From contig CABUUO010000002.1 in assembly GCA_902494875.1 (NCBI GenBank), positions 62,001 to 126,000 of the forward strand: DNA of 64,000 bases, read 5' to 3'. The stretch comes from an uncultured Pseudomonadota bacterium. Its GTDB lineage: Bacteria > Pseudomonadota > Alphaproteobacteria > RF32 > CAG-239. A program made the translations under genes and the position numbers. Position 1 is the stretch's first letter, and every line of letters begins with the position of its first letter. A model generated the notes under the pieces. The model worked only from the letters and a program-made list of their open reading frames with translations, made no database searches and was not told the origin of the DNA. Below, piece after piece: positions 50,336 through 58,420 of this stretch.

Positions 50336-51001
50336 TCATGCTTTGACACAAACGTCCGGCGCACGAAGGTATAAAGGTTTAGGGTAGTCGGTCCTTTTGG
50401 CGCGAAACTGGCGCAGGCCGGCAGCCCCCAGATATTCGACAGGCAAAGCATCCATCCGTCCGATACAATGCAGGCTCAAATTGGTCGGCCTCATCAGAAA
50501 ACGCTCGACGCCGTCACCAATTATCGAAACCTTTTTGTAACGCAACTGCGGCAAAATGTCTTCAAACATTGCCGCTGACGGTTCGGTCAAAGGTTTCAGG
50601 CTTTTATCAAAAATCTGATAATAAAAATCTTCGCGTTTGGTTTCAATGACAACCAGATTAAAATCGGCGATTTCTTCGGGGTTGTAGGCCCAGTGAACAG
50701 CATAGGCGGCAAAAGCGTCGACACCGCAGACCGTAAGCTCCGGACAAGCAATGCCGAAAGAACGCGCGGCGGAAATGCCGGCCCGTACCCCCGTAAACGA
50801 ACCGGGACCGGTACAAACGGTCAGCAGCCGCAAATCGGCAAAGGTCAGGTTGTTTTGTTCCAAAATATTCCTAATTTCGGGAATAAGCAGTTCAGACTGT
50901 CCGAAATCCATCAGACGGCTGAAAGAAGCAACGGGTTTGTCATCACACAGCAGGGCAATGGAGCAGGCCGCTGCCGTAGTATCAAAAGCCAGACTATACA
51001 T
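50336..51001 (-). CDS. tsaB: tRNA threonylcarbamoyladenosine synthesis protein TsaB
   Basis: TsaB partners TsaD and TsaE in making t6A37 in tRNAs that read ANN codons. The start at 51001 (MYSLAFDTTAAACSIALL) is seven bases after AGGAAT; a longer frame to 51073 looks spurious. The ASKHA-fold N terminus and LLTVCTGPGSFTGVRAGISAARSFGIA are diagnostic. The length of 221 residues is normal. tsaE and tsaD are not adjacent. Confidence 0.92.
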   Translation of the reverse strand: MYSLAFDTTAAACSIALLCDDKPVASFSRLMDFGQSELLIPEIRNILEQNNLTFADLRLLTVCTGPGSFTGVRAGISAARSFGIACPELTVCGVDAFAAYAVHWAYNPEEIADFNLVVIETKREDFYYQIFDKSLKPLTEPSAAMFEDILPQLRYKKVSIIGDGVERFLMRPTNLSLHCIGRMDALPVEYLGAAGLRQFRAKRTDYPKPLYLRAPDVCVKA

Positions 51002-51135
51002 CGAAATTCCTACATTTTCTTTCCAAACAGGGCGGTCAGGGTTTTCCACCTCTGAAAAAATTACGTTTTTCAAATAGCATTTTATATTATAAAATCATTT
51101 ATCAGGCAACCAAATTTAATAAAAAAACAAAAAAA

Positions 51136-52815
51136 ATGACGCAAGAACTTTTAATTGATATGTATTACGCCGCTCCGGAACTGTGGTACGGAATCGGCAT
51201 GGCTTTTACTGTTCTGCTGGGAGCCTTTTTCTATTACTGGTACAATTATCTGCGCCTGAAACAAAAAAACTACTTTTTAAACCGCGACCGCGAACGTTAT
51301 GCCGAAACGCTTTACGCCTCCAAAGACGGCTATTTTGCTTTCATTTATCCGGATCAGAAAATCGACGATCCAAGAAAATCAATGGTAGAGCGCTGTTCCC
51401 GGCGGCTGGCCGTCATCTTAAATCTCAGCGAAGGAACCAACAGTTCTTTTGAAGATATTCTCAAAAGCTTTTACAAAGAAGACGCAAAAAAAATTCAAAA
51501 ATATGTAAGTCTGCTGCGGGAGGACGGCGTTTCCTTTGAAGAAGAGTTCGGCCTAAAAAACACATCAAAGCAGTTGCGGCTGTCCGGTTCCAGAATTAAC
51601 GGAATAGACGGCAACATATACTGCGATATGATCTGGTTCCGCGATATCAGCACCGAAGCCCAGGCGTTAAGCGAGCTTGAGACCGAAAAGGAGGTTTGGT
51701 ATAAGCAGATTATCCGCCTGGAAGACCTGCTCAACAACATTCCCTATCCAGTCTGGATGAGGGATGACAAACTCAATTTGTTTGAATTCAACCGCAAATA
51801 TACCGAGTTTTTTGAAGGGAAAAGCCGCGAAGACATTTTGCAAAACGGACTGGAGATTCAAAACATTAACGGTGAAAACATTTCCCGGAATCTGGCTTTT
51901 GTGGCTCATTCTGTCAACAGACCAAAAAAACAGGCCGTAACCGTCATTAAAAACGGCGAAAGAAAAGTATACGAAGCCACGGAAACACCGTTTCACGCCG
52001 AAGAAAGCCTCGACAAAATCTACACTGTCGGCACCTTAGTCGACATCAGCGAGTTGGACGAGCTTAAACGCAACCTTAAAATCCACCAGAATGCCCACTT
52101 GGAAATTATGGGCAAACTCGGCACCGCCTTTGCCGTTTTCAGTCAGGAAACGAAGCTGGCCTTTTACAATCACGCTTTTGCTCAGCTCTGGGGGCTGGAA
52201 AACTCATGGCTTGAGCAACAACCAAACTATTCCGCCTTTATGGATATCCTGCGTGAAAAAAGAATGCTGCCCGAAGTGCCGGACTATATCGCTTACAAAA
52301 ACAGCGAACAGCAGGATTTCAACACTATCATTGAAACCAAGGAAGATATGATGCACCTGCCGAACGGGCAGACTATCCGCCGCGTACGTATTCCGCATCC
52401 GATGGGCGGATTGGTTTTTGCCTTTGAAGACGTATCGGACAAGCTGGCGACCCGCCGAGCCTACAATTCTTTGCTGGCCATTCAGAGAGAATCGCTTGAA
52501 AACCTGTTTGACGCGGTCATTATTTTCGGACCTGACGGGCGTTTAAATTTTTATAATCAGTCTTATCTAAAATTATGGGACGCCGACAGTGACCTTCTGG
52601 ACAAGGAACCCAGCATTTCCGAATTGGTCGAAACGCAGCGGGAATTCTTCACCAAGGTTGAGGACTGGAAAGGTCTCAAGGCTGACATTATCAATCACCT
52701 TATCAGTTTTACCACACGCACGTTTATTCTGAACCGCGACGACAAGGAACAGGTGGAAGTGATGTCGCGCAATTTATCGGATGGTTCAATCATGGTTACT
52801 TATAAAATATTCTGA
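51136..52815 (+). CDS. DivL-like multi-PAS membrane protein lacking a kinase domain
   Basis: The 559-residue product has one membrane helix at residues about 14-38 and a series of PAS-type domains. The clearest begin at about residues 195 (LLNNIPYPVWMRDDKLNLFEFNRKY), 318 (MGKLGTAFAVFSQETKLAFYNHAFAQLWGLE) and 450 (LFDAVIIFGPDGRLNFYNQSYLKLWDAD). PAS linkers VGTLVDIS and VFAFEDVSD fit the DivL-like sensor proteins of alphaproteobacteria. In those a dimerisation helix and an ATPase domain follow the last PAS; here translation stops at VTYKIF, where the linker would begin, and no kinase-coding DNA follows in any frame. Confidence 0.75.
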   Translation: MTQELLIDMYYAAPELWYGIGMAFTVLLGAFFYYWYNYLRLKQKNYFLNRDRERYAETLYASKDGYFAFIYPDQKIDDPRKSMVERCSRRLAVILNLSEGTNSSFEDILKSFYKEDAKKIQKYVSLLREDGVSFEEEFGLKNTSKQLRLSGSRINGIDGNIYCDMIWFRDISTEAQALSELETEKEVWYKQIIRLEDLLNNIPYPVWMRDDKLNLFEFNRKYTEFFEGKSREDILQNGLEIQNINGENISRNLAFVAHSVNRPKKQAVTVIKNGERKVYEATETPFHAEESLDKIYTVGTLVDISELDELKRNLKIHQNAHLEIMGKLGTAFAVFSQETKLAFYNHAFAQLWGLENSWLEQQPNYSAFMDILREKRMLPEVPDYIAYKNSEQQDFNTIIETKEDMMHLPNGQTIRRVRIPHPMGGLVFAFEDVSDKLATRRAYNSLLAIQRESLENLFDAVIIFGPDGRLNFYNQSYLKLWDADSDLLDKEPSISELVETQREFFTKVEDWKGLKADIINHLISFTTRTFILNRDDKEQVEVMSRNLSDGSIMVTYKIF

Positions 52816-52886
52816 CCATAATAAATTATGTTTTCATTCCGTAAATAATTGACAATCTTTACGGGAAAGGGTACCCTTGAAACAGA

Positions 52887-53750
52887 GTGGCAACAAGAAA
52901 AACAGAATGTGTGACAAATATGGGCAACAACTCTTCTAATCCGAATATAGAATGGAAGAAAAGCGGTTTTGACGAACAGGAAAAGTTAACGCTTAAAACC
53001 AATGTGGCAAAAGCGGCGGAATATGAGGCCAAAAAAGACAACATTACCGGCAGCAAACCGCTGCGTCCGACAGACTTGCCGGTCGGCCTGAAAAAGATAC
53101 GCAAAAAAATCAAAGACGTTTTTGATGAAGACGAGGATGAAAATGAAAGCACACAGTTTGTCATGGATCCGAGTTTGCAGGAAATGTCCAACAGTTCGCT
53201 TTTAAACGCCTTGCACGAAGACGAGAAAAAACTGCTCAAGCAGCAGGAGACCAACAGCATTATCAAACAACAGCTGGAAACAGAAAAGGTCGGAACCATC
53301 AGCTTGGCCAACAACATGGCCCGGCAGGCCGGTTTTACAGGCCTGAAAAAAGAAACGATCAATCAGGGTCTGATGGACAATTCGATTGATCCGCAGAAAC
53401 TTAACAAAACCCTCAAAAAAGAATTTCAAAAAGAACTCAAAATCGACAACCAATGGAACAAGCTCAGCGACAAGGAACTTCTGGAGCTGATGGAGGGCGT
53501 ACACAAAATTAAAAGCATCGGCGGCAAAGACACCAAAGATATGCTGAAAAAAATGGATATCAAGGAAATTGTCGAAACCGGACATGAGGAAAAGAACGAT
53601 ATGAAAGTCGCCCGCACCATCTGCGAAAAAACCGGCCGCAAGGAATGTAAAACCAACAAGCAAAAACCTGAAAAAGACGCGGCTGAAAAAGAAATGCTCA
53701 AAAACAGAAAGGCGAACCAAAAGTTTGCCCAAGACAGAGAACGCAGCTAG
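52887..53750 (+). CDS. Hydrophilic helical protein, unknown
   Basis: A 287-residue frame starts with GTG at 52887; an ATG at 52920 (MGNNSSN) may be the real start and neither has a convincing ribosome site. The protein is Lys/Glu/Asn-rich, has no membrane segment or signal peptide, and is predicted mostly helical. A strongly acidic patch (FDEDEDENEST) lies near residue 85. No domain is recognised. Its stop overlaps the stop of the convergent J-domain gene by three bases. Confidence 0.6.
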   Translation: MATRKTECVTNMGNNSSNPNIEWKKSGFDEQEKLTLKTNVAKAAEYEAKKDNITGSKPLRPTDLPVGLKKIRKKIKDVFDEDEDENESTQFVMDPSLQEMSNSSLLNALHEDEKKLLKQQETNSIIKQQLETEKVGTISLANNMARQAGFTGLKKETINQGLMDNSIDPQKLNKTLKKEFQKELKIDNQWNKLSDKELLELMEGVHKIKSIGGKDTKDMLKKMDIKEIVETGHEEKNDMKVARTICEKTGRKECKTNKQKPEKDAAEKEMLKNRKANQKFAQDRERS

Positions 53751-54301
53751 GTCAGTTTGGCCAGAAGCGCCTTATAGGCGGCACTTAAAAGTTTAAATTT
53801 TTCTTCCGCATTTTTGTCACCCTGATTAACGTCGGGATGATATTTTTTTACCAGTTTTTTATATTGTTTTTTTACAAGTTCCAAGGTGATTTCTTCTTCC
53901 GAGGAATAAATTTCCATAATTTTGAGATTACGTCGATCCTCATCGGAATAATAAATTTCGTTCATCGCCGAAAAATCGCTCGCATATTCCCGAAAAGCGC
54001 TGTATTCGTCCGTAAACTCGTCGCCGAAGCTGTACTTGATTTTGGAACCGAACCAACGAAAACGCATTCGGCCGCGGCGTTCGTTTTCCTCGTGCATTTC
54101 AGGGTCAATGCCGTCATAAAAGTTCCATTTCTGATTATACTCCTGCACATGCTTCAGGCAGAACCAGTAATATTCTTTCAGACTGCGATCTTTGGGCGCA
54201 CGGTATTCTCCCTTTTCCGGACAACCCGGATGGTCACACTTATGTTCGCGCCCTTCATTTTGAGGCGCAAAATATTTTTTGGTTCGCGGTGTTTTTTTCA
54301 T
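53747..54301 (-). CDS. Protein with C-terminal J domain (alphaproteobacterial type)
   Basis: The 184-residue protein begins with a conserved region CDHPGCPEKGEYRAPKDRSLKEYYWFCLKHVQEYNQKWNF, with two Cys and a Cys-His pair that may bind a metal. It ends in a J domain (KKQYKKLVKKYHPDVNQGDKNAEEKFKLLSAAYKALL) with an intact HPD. This layout is found throughout alphaproteobacteria; the client is unknown but recruitment of DnaK follows from the J domain. The start may be the ATG at 54301 or 54307. Confidence 0.85.
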   Translation of the reverse strand: MKKTPRTKKYFAPQNEGREHKCDHPGCPEKGEYRAPKDRSLKEYYWFCLKHVQEYNQKWNFYDGIDPEMHEENERRGRMRFRWFGSKIKYSFGDEFTDEYSAFREYASDFSAMNEIYYSDEDRRNLKIMEIYSSEEEITLELVKKQYKKLVKKYHPDVNQGDKNAEEKFKLLSAAYKALLAKLT

Positions 54302-54360
54302 GATCATGATACTTTAAAAATTTGCGGCGAGTTTATATCATCCGGCTGTCGATGGCAAGC

Positions 54361-55476
54361 CTAAAAATATTTGAACAGCAGGTAGATAACGAGCAGCAGC
54401 GGCCCCCAATACAACACGCCGGATTTGCGAAAACGCGGGTCGTTTTTATGGCGCCGGGAATCCAACAGATAGGCTAAATCCGCCGCGGCAGGAAAATGCA
54501 GCTTTTTCGCCGGCGGCGTAACAACTCCGTTGCGGCTCAGATTGGCCAGCAACGATTTTTGTCCGCCGATGCCTATTTCTTTCGGCAGGAGCGTATTCAA
54601 ATAGTTTTTCCAAAAGTCAAACGGGTTTATATCCGGACAATAATGCCGCAAAAGCTTTAAAGCCCGTTCCAATCTGAATTCGTTTTCCCGCTGCGGAAGA
54701 GCATGACCGCGGATATATTCCGCCGCAAAATTTTTCAGCGTCCAATCGGCTTCACAGACACAGTCAAAATCAGGAAAGGCCACCCGGCCGGCAGCATCAG
54801 CAAGCACGCCGCGCCAAAAAGAGATAAAAACAGCTCCGGCAAAAAACATATATCCCCAAACAGCGGCAAGACTTTCCTGCTCTTTTTTCGAAAGCACCGA
54901 CGTAAAACGACAACCGGCACCGAAATTAAGGTAAAGTTCGCGTTTGCCGGTACGAATCCAGTCTACCTCAAACGGACAGCTGTACGGCGAGCCCGAAATC
55001 TTCTGGTTTAAAATTTCAAGTTCAGAAGCATAAAAACGCATATCGTTTAGATTATCCATACGCTTTTTATAAACAGTCCCGTTCAGGATAAAGCGCGAAT
55101 CGTTTCGGGCAATTTCGTCCCAAAGCTTCCGATAAAAGACGTCTTTTTTCTGCCAGACTGCCGCTGAGCGAAACGGTTCGCTGACGGAAAGCAGGCGGCC
55201 TTCCCCACAGTCTCTGGTAAAAAGGCAACCATCGGCAACATCCGAACGGATGCCGACTTCTTCGGCGGCAATATCCAGAAAAACACTTTGTTCCGCGTCC
55301 AGAAAGCTGCGAATCCGAATACAAAGCGGCTGCCGGCTTTTCTTTTTCCATAACCTTGCCTGCGGAAGTACGAAACGAAACGGTTTCAGCCCTTCAAGCA
55401 AAAAAAGCACATCTCCGCGAGCCAGTTTTATGGAGAGGATTGTTTTTTTTATAAATTGTAAAATTTCATTTATCAT
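54361..55476 (-). CDS. Degenerate UbiB-like protein (predicted pseudokinase)
   Basis: The 371-residue protein sits where alphaproteobacteria carry ubiE-ubiB, divergent from mutM. Segments align by eye with alphaproteobacterial UbiB: LARGDVLFLLE (18-28) with LARxDxLFxLE; FLDIAA...RSDV (66-80) with the FIKLGQ...RSDL region; MRFYASELEIL and FEVDWIRTGKRELYL (146-183) with LRFEAAA and VPxVDWxRTxxRVLxLE; and GVLADAAGRVAFPDFD (223-238) with NLFVDxDGxIVxVDFG. The key motifs are lost: K-x-G-Q is DIAA, H-x-D-x-H-P-G-N is FISFWRGV, and DFG is DFD. A C-terminal membrane helix remains (VLYWGPLLLVIYLLF). ATPase or kinase activity looks impossible. The frame is fully open, so it is probably expressed. Confidence 0.5.
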   Translation of the reverse strand: MINEILQFIKKTILSIKLARGDVLFLLEGLKPFRFVLPQARLWKKKSRQPLCIRIRSFLDAEQSVFLDIAAEEVGIRSDVADGCLFTRDCGEGRLLSVSEPFRSAAVWQKKDVFYRKLWDEIARNDSRFILNGTVYKKRMDNLNDMRFYASELEILNQKISGSPYSCPFEVDWIRTGKRELYLNFGAGCRFTSVLSKKEQESLAAVWGYMFFAGAVFISFWRGVLADAAGRVAFPDFDCVCEADWTLKNFAAEYIRGHALPQRENEFRLERALKLLRHYCPDINPFDFWKNYLNTLLPKEIGIGGQKSLLANLSRNGVVTPPAKKLHFPAAADLAYLLDSRRHKNDPRFRKSGVLYWGPLLLVIYLLFKYF

Positions 55477-55518
55477 TTATAATGTTTTGAAAAGTCCAGT
55501 CTGCGAGGTTAATGCAAA

Positions 55519-56355
55519 ATGCCGGAATTGCCCGAAGTCGAAACCATAAAAACCGCCATAGAACAATCTATCGGCAACACCAATATAATCAAAGTTTTAA
55601 TAAACAACAAGAACTTACGAGAGAAAATCCCGGATGATTTTGCAGATAAGGTTATCGGCGCCAGAATCTGCGGATATAACCGCCGCGGAAAATACATTAT
55701 TATCAAGCTTGACAACGGATACAGCATCATCTGGCATCTGGGCATGAGCGGCAGGGTCAAAATTTCCGACGAGATGCCCGAAGCGGCTAAGCACGATCAT
55801 GTGATTTTTGAGACGGGAAAAGGCATTATCGTCTACAACGACGCACGGCGCTTCGGTTTGATGACATATTGCAAAACGGAGGATCTGCCGCATCATCGCC
55901 TGTTTGCCAAAACGGGAATCGAACCATTTGACAAAGCTCTTAACGAAGATTATCTGTACCAGAGGCTGAAAAACAAAAAAATTCCGATCAAGGAAGCTCT
56001 GTTGGATCAGTCGATTATTACCGGAATCGGTAATATTTACGCTTCGGAAGCGTTATTTGAAGCGGGAATCCTTCCGACAAGGGAGGCCGGATCCATCAGC
56101 CGGGCAGAATGTAAAATTATTATAACCAAAGTTATTGACGTTTTGAAAAAAGCCATAAAGGCCGGCGGTTCAACACTTCGCGACTATCAAAAACCCGACG
56201 GCAGTCTGGGGTATTTTCAAAATATGCATTGCGTTTATAACAAAACCGGGCAAAAATGTCCCGGGTGTACCTGTAACGTAAATCAAACCGGCGGCATTCG
56301 GAAAGTCGTCCTGGGCGGACGCTCTACCTTTTACTGTCCGGTAAAACAAAAGTGA
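55519..56355 (+). CDS. mutM: Formamidopyrimidine-DNA glycosylase MutM
   Basis: The enzyme removes 8-oxoguanine and FaPy from DNA and nicks the AP site. The N terminus PELPEVETIK supplies the catalytic Pro and Glu; RRGKYIII carries the conserved Lys, and LGMSGRVKI and ITGIGNIYASEALF are typical. At the C terminus the zinc ribbon reads KCPGC ... GGRSTFYCPVKQK: the usual last Cys is replaced by Lys276, while an extra Cys follows the first pair. The fold may still bind zinc through the extra Cys or may be weakened. The neighbours are the usual alphaproteobacterial ones. Confidence 0.95.
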   Translation: MPELPEVETIKTAIEQSIGNTNIIKVLINNKNLREKIPDDFADKVIGARICGYNRRGKYIIIKLDNGYSIIWHLGMSGRVKISDEMPEAAKHDHVIFETGKGIIVYNDARRFGLMTYCKTEDLPHHRLFAKTGIEPFDKALNEDYLYQRLKNKKIPIKEALLDQSIITGIGNIYASEALFEAGILPTREAGSISRAECKIIITKVIDVLKKAIKAGGSTLRDYQKPDGSLGYFQNMHCVYNKTGQKCPGCTCNVNQTGGIRKVVLGGRSTFYCPVKQK

Positions 56356-56362
56356 GAAGAAG

Positions 56363-56737
56363 ATGTTTAAGAATCATTTGCGGATTTTTATATTTATCTT
56401 AGCGGCAATGACAGCCGGAATCTCCGGTGCCGGCGCAGCGTTTATCGAAGGGCTGGAAGACGTTCCTCTTTTGAGCGGAATGAAACAGGTTCAGAAAGAC
56501 AATATTTCTTTCGGCAACGAGCAGAGCCGTCTGGTCGAAGCCTATCTGACTTCCAGCAAAATCGGCTTTGCCAGAGTTGAAAAATTTTATAAGGAAACCC
56601 TGCCCCAGCTCGGATGGACTTATCAGGGCAAACGCGACGACACCCTCACCTTTTACCGCGACGGAGAAGCCATTGACATTGCCCGGGAATCAATAAAACC
56701 CCTAGTAGTCAGAATTACGGTTAAAAGCAGGTTATAG
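56363..56737 (+). CDS. Small secreted protein of the mutM-echA interval
   Basis: The 124-residue product has a signal peptide (LRIFIFILAAMTAGISGAGAA) and a compact mature part. It starts FIEGLEDVPLLSGM and continues with GRxxEAYLTS-like RLVEAYLTSSKIGFARVEKFYKETLPQLGW, then LTFYRDGEAIDI. Similar proteins are encoded beside mutM in other alphaproteobacteria, but their function is not known to me. It lies eight bases after mutM and nine before the hydratase gene, so the three are likely one transcript. Confidence 0.75.
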   Translation: MFKNHLRIFIFILAAMTAGISGAGAAFIEGLEDVPLLSGMKQVQKDNISFGNEQSRLVEAYLTSSKIGFARVEKFYKETLPQLGWTYQGKRDDTLTFYRDGEAIDIARESIKPLVVRITVKSRL

Positions 56738-56745
56738 GATAGAAA

Positions 56746-57510
56746 ATGGAATATAAAAATATTTTGGCCGGTGTCCGCGGCAGCGCAGGAATCATTACGT
56801 TGAACCGCCCCAAAGCGTTGAATGCCATCTGCGAATCGATGTTGGAAGAAATTGCGGCACAGTTGAAAACTTTTGAAGAAGACAACAGCATCGCCGCCAT
56901 TATCATCCGGGGCAGCGACAAGGCCTTTGCCGCCGGAATCGATTTGCGCGAACTTCAATCCAAGGTCAGCGACAATGCTATTGAGGCCTTGGACGATACT
57001 TACAAATATTTCCGCAAAATCGATGAGTGCCGCAAACCCATTATTGCCGCAGTGGCCGGATATGCCCTGGGAATCGGCTGCGAACTGGCTTTGTCCTGCG
57101 ACATTATACTGGCCGCCGACAACGCACGTTTCGGGCAGCCGGAAATCAGCCTCGGCGTCATCCCCGGATTTGGTTCGACGCAACGTCTGTGCAAAACCAT
57201 CGGCAAATCCAAAACCATGGAAATGATTTTGACCGGACGAGCTCTTAACGCCGAAGAAGCCGTCGCCTGCGGTATAGCCAGCCGTATTGTCGCTCTGCCC
57301 GACCTGTTTGAAGAGTGTATCAAAACCGCCAACAGAATCGCCGCTCTGCCGAAATATGCCGTCGAGCTGGCCAAAGACGCCATCAAACAATCTTTCAACA
57401 GCAGCCTGGAATCCGGAATCGCCTATGAAAACAAGAACTGCAAAATCTGCCTGGGTGCAAAAGGCTTCAAAGAATCGCTTGACCGCTTCATCGAAAAACG
57501 CAACAAATAA
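56746..57510 (+). CDS. Enoyl-CoA hydratase/isomerase family protein
   Basis: This 254-residue crotonase-fold protein carries ITLNRPKALNAI, the oxyanion-hole segment AFAAGIDLRELQ, AVAGYALGIGCELALSCDIILAADNARFGQPEISLGVIPGFGSTQRLCKTIG with both catalytic Glu positions (CELA and PEIS), and AMEMILTGRALNAEEA-like KTMEMILTGRALNAEEAVACG. It probably hydrates short-chain enoyl-CoA. In alphaproteobacteria it is routinely found between mutM and rpsT; the link to that context is not understood. Confidence 0.93.
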   Translation: MEYKNILAGVRGSAGIITLNRPKALNAICESMLEEIAAQLKTFEEDNSIAAIIIRGSDKAFAAGIDLRELQSKVSDNAIEALDDTYKYFRKIDECRKPIIAAVAGYALGIGCELALSCDIILAADNARFGQPEISLGVIPGFGSTQRLCKTIGKSKTMEMILTGRALNAEEAVACGIASRIVALPDLFEECIKTANRIAALPKYAVELAKDAIKQSFNSSLESGIAYENKNCKICLGAKGFKESLDRFIEKRNK

Positions 57511-57624
57511 CAAATATTTAGGCAAATTTTCAAAAATAGCTATTGACTAAGCCGGGGTTTAGAGTTTATAAAGCATTACAAATTTATATTGTTTTAACTT
57601 TTTTTGAAGAACAGGATAATAAAA

Positions 57625-57885
57625 ATGGCCAATCATAAGTCGGCAAAAACCAGAATTAACAGAAACAACAAAAGAGCTGTCATCAACGGCGCACGCCGCA
57701 GCAGAGTTCGCACTTTCGTAAAGAAAGTAGAAGCCTTAATCAATGAAAAGAATAAAGAACAGGCTTTGGAAGCTTTCAAAGTTGCAGAATCCGAACTGAT
57801 GATCGCCGTCCGCAAAGGCGTTTACGCTCTTAATACGGCAGCTCGTACCGTTTCTCGTCTGTCTAAGAAAATTAAAGCTCTTTAA
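57625..57885 (+). CDS. rpsT: 30S ribosomal protein S20
   Basis: The start is the ATG at 57625 (MANHKSAKTRINRNNKRAVINGARRSRVRTF), the universal S20 opening, with AGGAT upstream; an in-frame ATG seven codons earlier is not used by the family. The 86-residue protein ends in VYALNTAARTVSRLSKKIKAL. It binds 16S rRNA early in assembly. A strong terminator separates it from dnaA. Confidence 0.96.
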   Translation: MANHKSAKTRINRNNKRAVINGARRSRVRTFVKKVEALINEKNKEQALEAFKVAESELMIAVRKGVYALNTAARTVSRLSKKIKAL

Positions 57886-57910
57886 CCTTTAATTTCAGAC
57901 TGTAAAATTT

Positions 57911-57967
57911 AACACAAACCTGATGCCTCTTTGGTACAAAGCGAGGTATTTCGGTTTGTGTTTTTTT
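57911..57967 (+). terminator. Terminator of rpsT
   Basis: The outer stem AACACAAACC / GGTTTGTGTT is followed by seven T and encloses a second stem GCCTC-TTTGGTACAAA-GCGAGG(T). Confidence 0.85.
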
Positions 57968-58420
57968 ATGCAAAAATCAAGAGAATCTGCGCGACTCTGT
58001 AGAAAAAGGGTGTCAAGAAATATAATTGCGATGTTCTTAGAATGTTCTGTTGTAATTATTTTTTTTGCCTTTAATATTCGAATCACTTTTTGAGAACAAG
58101 CCAAGTTTGAAAAAACGGCGAAAGAAGCCTTGGGGAAAAGGGTTTCTTTCCTTAGTTCGGAAAGGGGTTTGAATTCACCCCCTTGAGAAGACAAGTCTGG
58201 CAAAAAGAAAAGTTGAACCGTTAAAAACAGTTCTTTTATTATATAATTAATTATGTAGGCCGCGGGGAAGGCTGCCTGATTTTAGGAGCCATACGGCGGC
58301 AGGAGGAATCGGAAGGATAAACCAAGCTTTAAGAATCCGAAAGATCCGCAATTATACAAGTGAAGAAATGTTATTAATTTTTGAGTAATTAATATAAAAG
58401 AAAATGGATGGGGAGATAAG
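57968..58420 (+). other. Non-coding dnaA upstream region and leader
   Basis: These 450 bases hold no convincing gene. The first half is AT-rich with a small hairpin CTTTCC-TTAGTTC-GGAAAG near 58146-58164. TATAAT occurs at 58242-58247 without a good -35. A GC-rich block follows at about 58258-58320 with pairing segments (GCC...GGC; CTGCC...GGCAG) and GGAAGGAT, which looks like a structured leader or small RNA. GGGGAG lies before the dnaA ATG. I found no TTATCCACA-type DnaA boxes, so oriC is probably elsewhere, as in many alphaproteobacteria. Confidence 0.45.

Noticed and set aside
57895..58203. 102-codon minus-strand frame in the rpsT-dnaA gap
   Set aside because: It crosses the rpsT terminator, has no ribosome site and no recognisable domain.
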